Shown here: positions 42,202 through 50,571 of the stretch, piece by piece
Numbering within the stretch: position 1 is the stretch's first letter
How the letters are laid out: the number at the start of each line of letters is the position of its first letter
Assembly (NCBI GenBank): GCA_947493995.1
Contig: CANLTJ010000001.1
Location: forward strand, 1-64,000
DNA: 64,000 bases
Origin: an uncultured Arachnia sp.
GTDB taxonomy: Bacteria > Actinomycetota > Actinomycetes > Propionibacteriales > Propionibacteriaceae
Direction: 5' to 3'
The notes under the pieces: generated by a model
Databases searched by the model: none
Told to the model about the DNA's origin: nothing
The model's input: only the letters and a program-made list of their open reading frames with translations
Made by a program: the position numbers and the translations under genes

Positions 42202-43041
42202 ATGAGTTCTACGAGCATCGGCGAGTGGCGCGAACTCGCGCCCGGCATCCACGTGGCGACCTGTGAACCCGATCGCGTGAACGTCGGCCTGATCGTGGGT
42301 GCGGATGCCGCGATGCTGGTGGACGCGGGTTCCACCCCGGAACAGGGCGCCGAACTGGCGGCTCAGGCCCGTACGATTGCGCACGTTCCGGTGACCCACG
42401 TGGTGATCACCCACAACCATCACGACCACTGGTTCGGCCTCTCCGGCATCGACGGGGTCATCAGCATCGCGCACGAGAATTTGCTGACGGAGCCGAGCAG
42501 GGCAACCCGGGAGTTCGCTGACAGCATCGGCCTGGAGCCGCTTCCCGAACCCTCCACCACCTTCTCGATCGCCAAGGCCATCGACCTCGGCGGCGGAACG
42601 CTGGTGGAAATGGTGCACTTCGGTGGCGCCCACACCAACAGCGACGTCCTTGTCCTCGTCCCGAGCGCCAAGGTCATCTTCGCCGGCGACATGCTGGAAT
42701 CGGGCGGCGATCCGCAGTTCGACGAGACCTCCAACATCAAGAACTGGCCCACCGCGCTCGACGGCGTGCTCGGGGCCGCGAACGAGAAGACGATTTTTGT
42801 CCCCGGGCACGGTCACGAGGTGGACCGGGACTTCGCGTTCATCCAGCGTGCGGAGATCGGCATGCTGTACGGCAACACCGAGATGCTGATCCAGCAGGGA
42901 ACCAAACTTCAGGACGCGGCTGAGGCCAACGAATGGCCCTTCTCGCGGGCAACACTGGACGTGGCGCTGCCGCTGATCTACGCCGAGTTGGAGGCTGCGG
43001 GCATCAAGCCCCGCACTCAGCTGCCCATCAGTTCACTGTGA
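42202..43041 (+). CDS. Metallo-beta-lactamase-fold hydrolase
   Basis: The protein has 279 residues. The metal site THNHHDHWFGLSG (H-x-H-x-D-H), the third ligand GGAHTNSD, the bridging Asp in FAGDMLESGGDP and the late GHGHEVD are all present, so it should be a dinuclear hydrolase. The layout resembles the glyoxalase II/quinoprotein-relay branch of small cytoplasmic enzymes; no signal peptide is seen. It is not a beta-lactamase by context. Its 3' end overlaps the convergent inositol monophosphatase gene by 14 bp. Substrate unknown. Confidence 0.88.
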   Translation: MSSTSIGEWRELAPGIHVATCEPDRVNVGLIVGADAAMLVDAGSTPEQGAELAAQARTIAHVPVTHVVITHNHHDHWFGLSGIDGVISIAHENLLTEPSRATREFADSIGLEPLPEPSTTFSIAKAIDLGGGTLVEMVHFGGAHTNSDVLVLVPSAKVIFAGDMLESGGDPQFDETSNIKNWPTALDGVLGAANEKTIFVPGHGHEVDRDFAFIQRAEIGMLYGNTEMLIQQGTKLQDAAEANEWPFSRATLDVALPLIYAELEAAGIKPRTQLPISSL

Positions 43042-43840
43042 GCGACGGCGCCTCTGCGTCGCGCCTGGCCGCCGGCCAGTTCTGCTGGGCGGTCATCCAC
43101 ACCAGGGCGTCGTTGGCCACGAGCAGACCCTTGGAGCACGACAGCACCGAGTAGGCGAGTCCGTCCATGGTGCGGCTGACGCCACCGTTCTCGGTGACCA
43201 TGAGCGACCCGGCAAGGTGGTCCCACGGATGCATCGACGTGTAGTACATGAAGTCGATGTCGCCATGGAGGACGGCGGGGTAGTCGAATGCGCAGGCGAA
43301 CTGGGACCACACCACCGGCGAGAGGGCGCCGTCGGCCGTGAAACCGTGCATGGATTCCTTGGAGGAGGCCCCCCGCGGCAGCCGGTCACTCTTGGGTCGC
43401 ACGATGGGTTCACCGTTCAAGCGAGCGCCGGCGCCGCGTTCTGCGACGTAGGCACGCTCCGTCTGGGGCTGCCAGATCCAGCCGCGAGTGGTGATGCCAC
43501 CGCGGGTCTCCGCCACCATCACCCCGTGCTGGATCCGGCCGCGGACGAAGTTCCGTGTGCCGTCGATGGGGTCGATGATGAAGGCGTGGTCTGCGTTCGG
43601 CAGCAGTTTGCGTTTCTCGGGGTGCTCGAAGATGGATTCCTCCCCCACCACCAGCGCGTCGGGGAAGGCGGACTGCAGCCGCTTGGTGAGGTACGCCTCG
43701 GCTTCCGTGTCGGCGACCGTCACGAGATCCCAGGGCGCACTCTTGTGGCTGATGTCATCCTCGTCCAATGCGCGGAAGCGGGGATTGATGACCTCGTCAG
43801 CCGTCTCCCGCATGAGCCCAAGGATGCCGTCGGTGTCCAT
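43028..43840 (-). CDS. Inositol-monophosphatase-family phosphatase
   Basis: This 270-residue Mg-dependent phosphatase has the metal-binding Glu pair in VVGEESIFEH, the signature DPIDGTRNFVRG, and the C-terminal motif MHPWDHLAGSLMVTENGG. Members include inositol monophosphatase, histidinol phosphatase (HisN) and fructose bisphosphatase relatives. In actinobacteria some neighbours of this type are HisN; sequence alone does not decide. TAGGGT lies 6 nt before the ATG, suggesting a leaderless mRNA. Confidence 0.9.
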   Translation of the reverse strand: MDTDGILGLMRETADEVINPRFRALDEDDISHKSAPWDLVTVADTEAEAYLTKRLQSAFPDALVVGEESIFEHPEKRKLLPNADHAFIIDPIDGTRNFVRGRIQHGVMVAETRGGITTRGWIWQPQTERAYVAERGAGARLNGEPIVRPKSDRLPRGASSKESMHGFTADGALSPVVWSQFACAFDYPAVLHGDIDFMYYTSMHPWDHLAGSLMVTENGGVSRTMDGLAYSVLSCSKGLLVANDALVWMTAQQNWPAARRDAEAPSLTVN

Positions 43841-43875
43841 GCCCCAACCCTATCCCCCGCCTGGGATGCCGATGA

Positions 43876-44721
43876 TCACTCGAGCGGCATGTGATCCTGC
43901 GTCACGAAATCGATCAGCCGCTCCACCTTGGTGTTCAACTGGGGTTCGAGATCGCGCCACGATTCAACGCGGGCCAGGATGGCCTGCCAACCCCTGGCGA
44001 TGTCTCTTTGGTCCGCGTGCGGCAGGCCGAGCGCTTCGAGGGTGCCCTTCTTGAAATCGACGTCGCGCGGGACGCTCGGCCAGGCCTTGCGTCCCACGCG
44101 AGCCGGCTTCACCGCGTGCCAGATGTCGATGAACTCGTGTCCCTCCACCAGGACCACGTCGCGGTAGCCGGCAGTGTTCACCTGCTTGACGATGCGCGAT
44201 TCCTTGCTGCCCGGCACCAGATGGTCCACGAGCACTCCGAGACGGCGGCCCGGCTCGGGCGCGAACTCCGCGACGATGGCCGGCAGGTCGTCGATGCCGC
44301 CGAGGAACTCCACCACGACTCCCACGTGTCGCAGGTCGTCGCCCCACACCTTCTCGATGAGTTCGGCGTCGTGGCGACCCTCGACGTAGATGCGGCTCGG
44401 CAGTGCCACCCTCGCCGTGGCGGGAGCAGCGTCGGCACGGGAGCCGGATGCTGTGTACCTGGGTTTCCCGGGGGCATTGCGCAGTGGGGGTCGCAGCGCC
44501 ACGGGTTGGCCCTCGAGCAGGAAGCCGGGGCCGAAAGGGAAGCTGCGGCGTTTGCCGCGCCGGTCCTCCAGGACCACCAGTCCGTTCTCCCACCCGACGA
44601 CGGCGCCACAGAAGTCGTCAAACTCCACCACAGCATCCATCTCGACGGGGACGTCGCGGGTCTGCTTGAGGTGGGCCTTCTGCCAGCCGGGCTTTAACAC
44701 ATCGGATCCGTAGCGTTCCAC
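43876..44721 (-). CDS. DUF3097 family protein
   Basis: The protein has 281 residues from GTG 44721 (MERYGSDVLKPGW). TACTGT sits exactly 7 nt before this GTG, which decides against the GTG at 44730 and longer frames. An N-terminal SH3/barrel-like domain (VVEFDDFCGAVVGWENGLVVLEDRRG, in two strands) is followed by a TOPRIM-like domain: IYVEGRHDAELIEKVWGDD and DLPAIVAEF, then GVLVDHLVPGSKES. TOPRIM domains cut or join nucleic acid phosphodiesters, so a nucleic-acid role is plausible but unproven. The gene is restricted to actinobacteria and sits beside pdxH. Confidence 0.85.
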   Translation of the reverse strand: MERYGSDVLKPGWQKAHLKQTRDVPVEMDAVVEFDDFCGAVVGWENGLVVLEDRRGKRRSFPFGPGFLLEGQPVALRPPLRNAPGKPRYTASGSRADAAPATARVALPSRIYVEGRHDAELIEKVWGDDLRHVGVVVEFLGGIDDLPAIVAEFAPEPGRRLGVLVDHLVPGSKESRIVKQVNTAGYRDVVLVEGHEFIDIWHAVKPARVGRKAWPSVPRDVDFKKGTLEALGLPHADQRDIARGWQAILARVESWRDLEPQLNTKVERLIDFVTQDHMPLE

Positions 44722-44728
44722 GGGCGCC

Positions 44729-44734
44729 ACAGTA
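44729..44734 (-). promoter_or_regulatory. Leaderless -10 of the DUF3097 gene
   Basis: Read on the minus strand this is TACTGT, 7 nt before GTG 44721, with no Shine-Dalgarno sequence. Confidence 0.45.
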
Positions 44735-44813
44735 GGTGCCGCAGCGGGTTTCGGGGCGCTGCCACACCGTCGTCGTCGAGACCTGCCCGGACACACCGGG
44801 CAAGATGGAGCAC

Positions 44814-45482
44814 ATGAGTTCCCATGATCTTCGAGACCGCCGGCTGGACTACGACGCCAATTCCCTCATCGACAACCCCTCCGCGGATCCGTTCGAGTTC
44901 TTCGACCACTGGCTCTCCGATGCCACCCAAGCCCAGGACGAAGGGCAACGGTTCGAGGCAACCTCCATGACCGTCTCCACCGTCACGCAGCTCTCCGATG
45001 GCTCATGGCAGCCGCAGGGGCGTGTCGTCCTGCTGAAGGAGTGGGACGAAGAGGGCTTCGTCTTCTACACCAATCTGGATTCGGACAAGGGGCGGGCGAT
45101 TGAGACCAACCCGCGCGTCGCTCTGAGCTTCAACTGGAGTGAGCTCGAGCGCCAGGTCAGGATCGACGGTGTCGCCGAGCAGGTGGAGCGCACCCAGGTG
45201 GAGGACTACTTTTCGGTGCGGCCACGAAAGTCCCAAACCGCGGCGTGGGCGTCGCACCAGAGCCGACCCATCGGGTCGCGCAAGGAGTTGGAGGAGGCCT
45301 TCGAGGCCGCCGAGGAACGCTTCCCCTCCGATGAGCCCGTCCCCACTCCCCCGTTCTGGGGCGGTTTTCGGGTGGTGCCGGAGCGGATCGAGTTCTGGCA
45401 GGGCCGTCGCTCCCGCCTGCACGACCGCATCGTCTTCACTCGCACCGAGGACGGCTGGTCCACCTCTCGCCTCTGCCCCTGA
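44814..45482 (+). CDS. pdxH: Pyridoxine/pyridoxamine 5'-phosphate oxidase
   Basis: This FMN enzyme oxidises pyridoxine or pyridoxamine phosphate to pyridoxal phosphate. The protein has 222 residues. Motifs in order are DLRDRRLDYDANSL, FEATSMTVSTV, QGRVVLLKEWDEEGFVFYTN, SDKGRAIETNPRVALSF, QVRIDGVAEQVE and the C-terminal RIEFWQGRRSRLHDR, all typical. ATG 44814 is taken as start; ATG 44805 is an alternative. CAAGAT lies 7 nt before 44814. A strong hairpin follows the stop. Confidence 0.95.
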   Translation: MSSHDLRDRRLDYDANSLIDNPSADPFEFFDHWLSDATQAQDEGQRFEATSMTVSTVTQLSDGSWQPQGRVVLLKEWDEEGFVFYTNLDSDKGRAIETNPRVALSFNWSELERQVRIDGVAEQVERTQVEDYFSVRPRKSQTAAWASHQSRPIGSRKELEEAFEAAEERFPSDEPVPTPPFWGGFRVVPERIEFWQGRRSRLHDRIVFTRTEDGWSTSRLCP

Positions 45483-45507
45483 TCGGCGATGAAGGATGCC
45501 CGGCACA

Positions 45508-45539
45508 AAGAACGCCACTGACGTATCAGTGGCGTTCTT
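45508..45539. terminator. Bidirectional terminator between pdxH and the ABC permease gene
   Basis: AAGAACGCCACTGA (45508-45521) and TCAGTGGCGTTCTT (45526-45539) form a perfect 14-bp stem with a 4-nt loop. The A-rich and T-rich ends of the stem let it act in both directions, for pdxH and for the convergent exporter operon. Confidence 0.85.
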
Positions 45540-45587
45540 CGCTTGCTGGTGTGACTTCGGGAAAGGAGGCATCCCAGTCTCGGATGA

Positions 45588-46409
45588 TCAGGCCAGGGAG
45601 ACCTTCTTGTTCCAGGAGACGACGGTGCGCCAGATGAGCAGTGCGGTCACGGCGAACGTCATGGGGATGAATCCCAGAGGCATGCCCTGGGGATCCTGAT
45701 CGCTGGCCATCAGCTCCAGGAAGTTCATCGAGGTGATGACCAGCGAACTGCCGTCGGCCGTCCCCGTCAGACCCAGCGGCACGGCGATCATTCCCAGGAA
45801 CAGCAGCAACTGCATCACCATGTAGAGCACGAACCAGACGATGATCGGACCGCCGATCCCGAGGCTGTTCAGCCTGGCCTCACTGCCGATTGACGCAGCG
45901 AAGTAGTACTGCGCCAACCCGCTCACGTACAAGGCAATGAAGACGACAGCCATCACCACCCACATCCATGCCGGCGCGGAGCCGAGAACGACACCGAGGG
46001 TGTCAAGGATCAGGGCAAATGAGATGCCCAGATCGAAGGCGTTGGAGGCAGCGAACATCACCGGCACCGCCAGGACGCCGGTCCACACCAGAGCTGCCAC
46101 CGTCACCACTGCTCCCCAGAGAAGCTTCGCGCCGTAGATGGTCGAGCCCTGAATGGGCAGGGACTGCGTGAAGTATCCGGTCCGGGTGTAACTGGAGCGC
46201 CAGTAGTCGAACGTCATTCCCAGCTGCACGAGGAAGAGGAACGCACCCACGGCCACCAGGGTGAGCAGGAACCCGAGCCCTCGGATCAGGGGCCACGGCA
46301 TGTAGGTCATGACGAGCCCCACCAGCGTCAGGAGCGTCACGGCCCCGAACATGATCGCAAGCCAGGTACGTGTGCGGAGAAACTCATGCTTGATCAACGT
46401 GGTGACCAT
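45588..46409 (-). CDS. ABC-2-like exporter permease
   Basis: The protein has 273 residues from ATG 46409 behind GGGAGG; the longer frame belongs to the ATPase region. Six membrane helices are seen (about 15-37, 42-62, 92-115, 130-155, 160-180, 235-255). It resembles permeases of the YtrA-controlled BcrA-type exporters. It overlaps the ATPase gene by 16 bp and completes the GntR-ATPase-permease operon. Substrates of such systems include antimicrobial peptides or cell-wall-active compounds; this one is unknown. Confidence 0.82.
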   Translation of the reverse strand: MVTTLIKHEFLRTRTWLAIMFGAVTLLTLVGLVMTYMPWPLIRGLGFLLTLVAVGAFLFLVQLGMTFDYWRSSYTRTGYFTQSLPIQGSTIYGAKLLWGAVVTVAALVWTGVLAVPVMFAASNAFDLGISFALILDTLGVVLGSAPAWMWVVMAVVFIALYVSGLAQYYFAASIGSEARLNSLGIGGPIIVWFVLYMVMQLLLFLGMIAVPLGLTGTADGSSLVITSMNFLELMASDQDPQGMPLGFIPMTFAVTALLIWRTVVSWNKKVSLA

Positions 46410-47104
46410 TGGTAAACCTCCCTGAACAGTTGGTCGATGCTCGTGTGGTGCTGGGCACGGAGGTCGTCGACGTCGCCTGCGAGCAGGACTTTGCCGTAGC
46501 GCATCATGACGGCGCCGTCGAGGATGGACTCGAGATCGTGCACCAGGTGGGTGGAGATCAGGACCAGCGAGTCCTCGGACAGGTTGCGCACCATGCCGTC
46601 GAGGATGATTTCCCGCGCTGCCGGGTCGACACCCGAGATGGGCTCGTCGAGGAGGTAGACCCTGGCCTGCCGCGACATGGCGAGTGCGATCTGGACCTTC
46701 TCGCGCATGCCCTTGGACATCTGCTTGAGGCGCAGGCGCTGTTGCAGTCCGAAGAATCCGATGAGATCGACGGCCTTGTCGACGTCGAAATCGGCGAAGA
46801 AGTCCCGATACATCTGGACGCATTCGCTGACACGTGAGTGGTCGGGAAGGAAGCTGGCGTCGGGGAGGAAGGAAACGTGTGCCTTGGATTCCGGCCCCGG
46901 CCTGTGACCCGCGATTCTGACGTCGCCCGTGTGGTTGCTCAGGACGCCTGCGAGAACCTTCAGCAGCGTTGTCTTGCCGCAGCCGTTCTCGCCGAGGAGC
47001 CCGACGATCTGCCCGGGCGGCAGGGTCAGATCGAGCGCGTCGAGAGCCCGTACTGGCCCATATGTCTTGGTGAGTCCACGGATCTCAATAGCGTTGCTCG
47101 TCAT
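46394..47104 (-). CDS. ABC exporter ATPase
   Basis: The protein has 236 residues from ATG 47104, which follows AGGAGG and lies 4 bp after the GntR stop. Walker A is GENGCGKTT, Walker B VYLLDEPISGVDP and the switch His is in STHLVHDLE. The signature is degenerate (QMSKGMREK instead of LSGGQ), as in YtrB-type and similar exporter ATPases. It pairs with the downstream permease and is controlled by the upstream GntR repressor. Confidence 0.9.
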   Translation of the reverse strand: MTSNAIEIRGLTKTYGPVRALDALDLTLPPGQIVGLLGENGCGKTTLLKVLAGVLSNHTGDVRIAGHRPGPESKAHVSFLPDASFLPDHSRVSECVQMYRDFFADFDVDKAVDLIGFFGLQQRLRLKQMSKGMREKVQIALAMSRQARVYLLDEPISGVDPAAREIILDGMVRNLSEDSLVLISTHLVHDLESILDGAVMMRYGKVLLAGDVDDLRAQHHTSIDQLFREVYQWSPR

Positions 47105-47108
47105 GTCC

Positions 47109-47504
47109 TCAGGCCTCCTTTCCTGTGTAGTCATGCTGTGTGAAGTCACGTCGGTTCCACCTTTCGTCAATGAGGGCAAGGGCGTCAGTGTTGTCCATGC
47201 GCAGGCCCCGGCTCACTCGGATGTATTCGTCGGCCGCGTCGGTGACGAGTGCGCGTCGCAACTCTGCGATGCGATGCTTGTCGTCGGTGATGAACCTTCC
47301 GGCGGTTCTCTCCGATCGGCACAGCCCGTCGCGCTCCATCTCTGACAGCGCTCGTTGGACGGTGTTGGGATTCACGCCAAGTTGGAGCGCCAGTTCCCGT
47401 ACACCGGGAATCTTCCCTCCGGCCTCCCACTCACCGGCGACGATGCGTCGCGAGAACTCGGAGACCAGTTGGAGCCAGATCGGAGAGCTTGTGTCGAACT
47501 CCAT
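47109..47504 (-). CDS. GntR-family regulator, YtrA subfamily
   Basis: The 131-residue regulator opens the exporter operon. The winged helix covers nearly the N-terminal 75 residues: PIWLQLVSEFSRRIVAGEW, KIPGVRELALQLGVNPNTVQ and AGRFIT. The short C-terminal helical dimerisation part (about 80-131) is the mark of the YtrA subfamily, which lacks a large ligand domain. The palindrome 47546-47565 in its promoter is its likely operator. Inducers of YtrA systems are typically cell-envelope antibiotics. Confidence 0.9.
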   Translation of the reverse strand: MEFDTSSPIWLQLVSEFSRRIVAGEWEAGGKIPGVRELALQLGVNPNTVQRALSEMERDGLCRSERTAGRFITDDKHRIAELRRALVTDAADEYIRVSRGLRMDNTDALALIDERWNRRDFTQHDYTGKEA

Positions 47505-47545
47505 GTCCGTCGTTCACTCCTCTCGCGTCGTCACTCGTGTACTGC

Positions 47546-47565
47546 TGTACTAAGTGATTAGTACA
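47546..47565. promoter_or_regulatory. YtrA-type operator over the exporter promoter
   Basis: TGTACTAA, GTGA, TTAGTACA is a perfect 8-bp inverted repeat with a 4-bp centre; an extra TGTAC half site lies at 47539-47543. It overlaps a possible minus-strand promoter (-35 TTGTCC at 47575-47570). It starts about 40 bp before the GntR ATG, so the repressor should autoregulate. Confidence 0.8.
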
Positions 47566-47621
47566 CTAGGACAAGGTGGAGTGCATGTCAACGGTGGAGC
47601 CGAAACTCACCTCTGAATGCA

Positions 47622-47651
47622 CCAGGGCCCCGTCCGTGGACGGGGCCCTGG
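47622..47651. terminator. Terminator after the FAD oxidoreductase gene
   Basis: CCAGGGCCCCGTC and its exact complement GACGGGGCCCTGG form a 13-bp stem with a 4-nt loop (CGTG). It lies 17 bp past the stop of the minus-strand oxidoreductase gene. Confidence 0.8.
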
Positions 47652-47667
47652 TTGTGCAGAAGGTGTC

Positions 47668-49101
47668 TCAGGTCATGGCTGATTCCCGGCCGTAGGCCTG
47701 CAGCAGTCCCAGCCAGAGCTCACTCACCGTCGGGTATGCGGGTACGGCGTGCCACAGACGGGCCAGCGGAACCTCGCCGACGACGGCGATCGTGGCCGCG
47801 TGGAGAAGGTCGCTGACGTCGGGTCCCATGAAGGTCATACCGACGATCACTTCCCGGTCCACGTCAACCACCATGCGTGCCCTGCCCTCGTATCCGTCGC
47901 GCTGCACGGACGCTCCTGCCTCGCTCTCGATGGCCAGGTCGACCGCCCGCACATTCAGTCCCTGCTCCTCGGCCTGTGCGGCGGTCATCCCGACGGAGGC
48001 GACCTCAGGACTGGAAAACACCACCTGCGGGACCGCACTGTGGTCAGCAGTTGCCACATGCGCCCCCCAGGCGGCATCGTCCACGGCCTTGCCTTTGGCC
48101 CGGGCGGCTATGACATCGCCTGCCGCCCGGGCCTGGTACTTGCCCTGATGTGTCAACAGGACGCGATGGTTCACGTCGCCGGCGGCGTAGAGCCAGTCGA
48201 TGCCCTTGACCCGCATGGTGTCATCCACCTCGAGCCAATCGCCGTCGCTGAGCCCCACGACGTCGAGCCCCAAGCCGTCGGTGCGGGCCTTGCGGCCCGT
48301 GGCAGTCAGCACCTCGGTGGCATGAATGCTCTCCCCGGTGTCCGTCTCGATCCTCACCCCGTCGGCGTCCCGCGAGACGGACGTGGTCCCGGTGTCAAGC
48401 ATGACGGTCACGCCGCGATCGCGGAGGGAGTCCGCCACCGCGTCGCCGGCGAAGTCCTCCATGCCCGCCAGGAGGCGTCCACGGGCGATGATGGTGACTT
48501 TCGCCCCGAAGTCGGAGAAGGCTGTCGCCATCTCGCAGGCCACCACGCCGCCGCCGATGATGGCGAGACTCTCCGGTACCTCCTTGACGCTGGTGGCGTC
48601 CCGGCTGGTCCAGGGCTTGGCGTCGCGGAGACCGGGAATGCCAACGATCCTGGCTTCGCTTCCGCTTGCGATGGCGACGGCGTACTTCGCGGTCAGCACT
48701 CGGGAGTCGCCGTTGGAACCGGTGACGGTGACCTCGCGTTCCCCCGTCAGTCGCGCATGGCCGCGGATCAGGTCAATACCGGCACCGTCCAGCCATTCAA
48801 CCTGGCTGGCGTCGTCCCAGTCGTGGGTGAATGTTGTCCGTCGTTCCAGTACTGACTCAACGTCCAGCTCTCCAGTGACAGCCTCACTCGCTCCCGGCAC
48901 CGCCTGTGCCGCTCGCAGCGCCTGCCCGGAGCGCAACAACACCTTTGACGGCATGCACGCCCAGTAGGAACAGTCACCTCCCACCAGTTCCTCTTCCACA
49001 ACGACAACGCTGAGTCCACCCTGGACTGCGCGATCGGCCACGTTTTCTCCGGTGCTGCCCGCACCAATCACTATGAGGTCGTACTCAGAAGTAGTCTGCA
49101 T
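47668..49101 (-). CDS. FAD-dependent pyridine nucleotide-disulfide oxidoreductase
   Basis: The protein has 477 residues from ATG 49101. The FAD site IVIGAGSTGENVADRA, the redox disulfide GGDCSYWACMPSK (C-x4-C) and the NAD(P) site IIGGGVVACEMATAF are in order. The C-terminal dimer domain has the catalytic HAVPAYPTVSE (His and Glu of the partner subunit). This is the mercuric reductase / lipoamide dehydrogenase-like class, but no pyruvate dehydrogenase or mer genes are near, so the partner is unknown; quinone or thiol reduction is possible. CACAAT lies 6 nt before the ATG. Confidence 0.87.
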   Translation of the reverse strand: MQTTSEYDLIVIGAGSTGENVADRAVQGGLSVVVVEEELVGGDCSYWACMPSKVLLRSGQALRAAQAVPGASEAVTGELDVESVLERRTTFTHDWDDASQVEWLDGAGIDLIRGHARLTGEREVTVTGSNGDSRVLTAKYAVAIASGSEARIVGIPGLRDAKPWTSRDATSVKEVPESLAIIGGGVVACEMATAFSDFGAKVTIIARGRLLAGMEDFAGDAVADSLRDRGVTVMLDTGTTSVSRDADGVRIETDTGESIHATEVLTATGRKARTDGLGLDVVGLSDGDWLEVDDTMRVKGIDWLYAAGDVNHRVLLTHQGKYQARAAGDVIAARAKGKAVDDAAWGAHVATADHSAVPQVVFSSPEVASVGMTAAQAEEQGLNVRAVDLAIESEAGASVQRDGYEGRARMVVDVDREVIVGMTFMGPDVSDLLHAATIAVVGEVPLARLWHAVPAYPTVSELWLGLLQAYGRESAMT

Positions 49102-49313
49102 GCCCCCATTGTGCTGCAGAGCTGGGTACGCACGTGAACTGCCCGCTGTCTGGCTTCCGGGGAACTGGGGATGGGCCGTCTCCGTCACAGACCTTCTCTA
49201 CACCACCATCGGCGCCTTTCGCGACTGCTCTGACGTCGTCGCCTCCACGTGTGAGCAGCACCAGATCGACCTGCCGCATCCAGCACTGGGATCGGCGCCA
49301 CGTCGACGACGGC

Positions 49314-49319
49314 TACAGT
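49314..49319 (+). promoter_or_regulatory. Leaderless -10 of the acyltransferase gene
   Basis: TACAGT ends 7 nt before ATG 49327, with no ribosome site in between. Confidence 0.45.
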
Positions 49320-49326
49320 ATCCGCG

Positions 49327-50487
49327 ATGTCTGACAGCCGGCCTGCGCCGATACGCCACCACGACCTTGACGCCTTGCGGGCCACCGCGATGCTGCTGGG
49401 CATCGTGTTGCACGCCTCCACGCGGTTCATCCCCTACTACGACGCGGACAACGCCGTCGCCCGCATGACGCTGGGCAACACCATCAACGTCCTGCACGGC
49501 TTCAGAATGCCCCTGTTCTTCCTGATCTCCGGCTTCTTCACCGCCATGCTCTGGCACAAACGGGGAGCACTGAGCCTGTTGCGGCACCGGGCGAAGCGGG
49601 TACTGCTTCCGTTCGTCGTCGCCGTGATCGTCATCCTTCCCCTCACCGGGTGGGGTTTCCGCACTGGCCGACTCCTCGCGGGGCAGGATCCGGGCGAGCC
49701 AACCAACTACTTCTCAGCCCTGCTGAACGTGTTCGACCTCAGGCTTGCGCATCTGTGGTTCCTGTGGATGCTGTGGGTGCTGGTGTGTGCGTTTGTCATC
49801 GCCGTCGGCGTGCGTCATCTCATCAAGCGCCACGCTCCCCGGGTTGCGACGTGGTTGAGTCGAGGCCACGGCGTGTTCATCGGCGCCATGGTGGTCGCCA
49901 CGATCGTCGGACAGTATGCGATGGTGGACAGCCCCTTCGGGCCGGGCTACACGGAGAAGATCCTCCTCGACCCCGTGGTGCTGGGTTACTACGCGGGCTT
50001 CTTCGCCGTTGGGTGTGCCATGTGTCTGCCGAGCGGGCATGTGCATCCGGGATTCCTGCGCATCACGCGCAACTGGGTGATCCTCACCGTCGTGTCGGCG
50101 CTGCTGGTGGCGACGGCTATCGCAACTGTGGGGCCCAGCCTGGCGGCGTCGCGAGCGTTCCAAGTCGCGTTCAGTTGGGTTGCGATCCTTGCCCTGCTGG
50201 GACTGTTCCGCGTGGTTTTCTCCACATCGCGGCCGTGGGTGCGGTGGCTCTCGGACGCCTCGTTCTGGCTGTATCTGATGCACCTGCCGCTGGTCGCCGT
50301 CTTCCAGGGCGTCGTCGCGCCGTGGCCCCTGCCGTTCTACGTGAAGACCGTGCTGATCTTCCTGTTCACGGTGATCCCTCTCCTGGTGGCCTACCAGTAC
50401 GGCGTGCGCTACACCCCCGTCGGGACACTGCTCAACGGCAAGCGCACCCGCACAAACAAGCGCAAACCGCAGCCCTCCACCGTCTAG
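49327..50487 (+). CDS. Membrane acyltransferase (AT3/OpgC-like)
   Basis: This 386-residue protein has about ten membrane helices. It begins HHDLDALRATAMLLGIVLHAS, the acyltransferase-3 family opening with its conserved Asp, Arg and His, followed by MPLFFLISGFFTAMLW and a basic loop (HRAKRVLLP). Members transfer acetyl or succinyl groups to cell-surface sugars. The closest patterns are OpgC-like proteins that modify membrane-derived glucans; the target here is unknown. It ends in a basic tail (KRTRTNKRKPQ). Confidence 0.85.
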   Translation: MSDSRPAPIRHHDLDALRATAMLLGIVLHASTRFIPYYDADNAVARMTLGNTINVLHGFRMPLFFLISGFFTAMLWHKRGALSLLRHRAKRVLLPFVVAVIVILPLTGWGFRTGRLLAGQDPGEPTNYFSALLNVFDLRLAHLWFLWMLWVLVCAFVIAVGVRHLIKRHAPRVATWLSRGHGVFIGAMVVATIVGQYAMVDSPFGPGYTEKILLDPVVLGYYAGFFAVGCAMCLPSGHVHPGFLRITRNWVILTVVSALLVATAIATVGPSLAASRAFQVAFSWVAILALLGLFRVVFSTSRPWVRWLSDASFWLYLMHLPLVAVFQGVVAPWPLPFYVKTVLIFLFTVIPLLVAYQYGVRYTPVGTLLNGKRTRTNKRKPQPSTV

Positions 50488-50513
50488 TCCGGCACTTCAC
50501 GGCAGGCGCCGGA

Positions 50514-50561
50514 GGTTCAGCAACATTTCGGGGGGCAGTCCACCCGAAATGTTGCTGGACC
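50514..50561. terminator. Bidirectional terminator between the acyltransferase and hemW
   Basis: CAGCAACATTTCGGG (50518-50532) and CCCGAAATGTTGCTG (50543-50557) are perfect complements; allowing one G-U pair the stem extends to 19 bp (50514-50561). It is 10 bp past the hemW stop and 26 bp past the acyltransferase stop. Confidence 0.85.
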
Positions 50562-50571
50562 TCGATCAGGC

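Noticed and set aside
42202..43041. Beta-lactamase
   Set aside because: The metal motif is shared by many hydrolases, there is no signal peptide, and the context gives no antibiotic link.
47668..49101. Dihydrolipoamide dehydrogenase or mercuric reductase assignment
   Set aside because: The class is right but no partner subunits or mer genes are near; only the general enzyme class is claimed.
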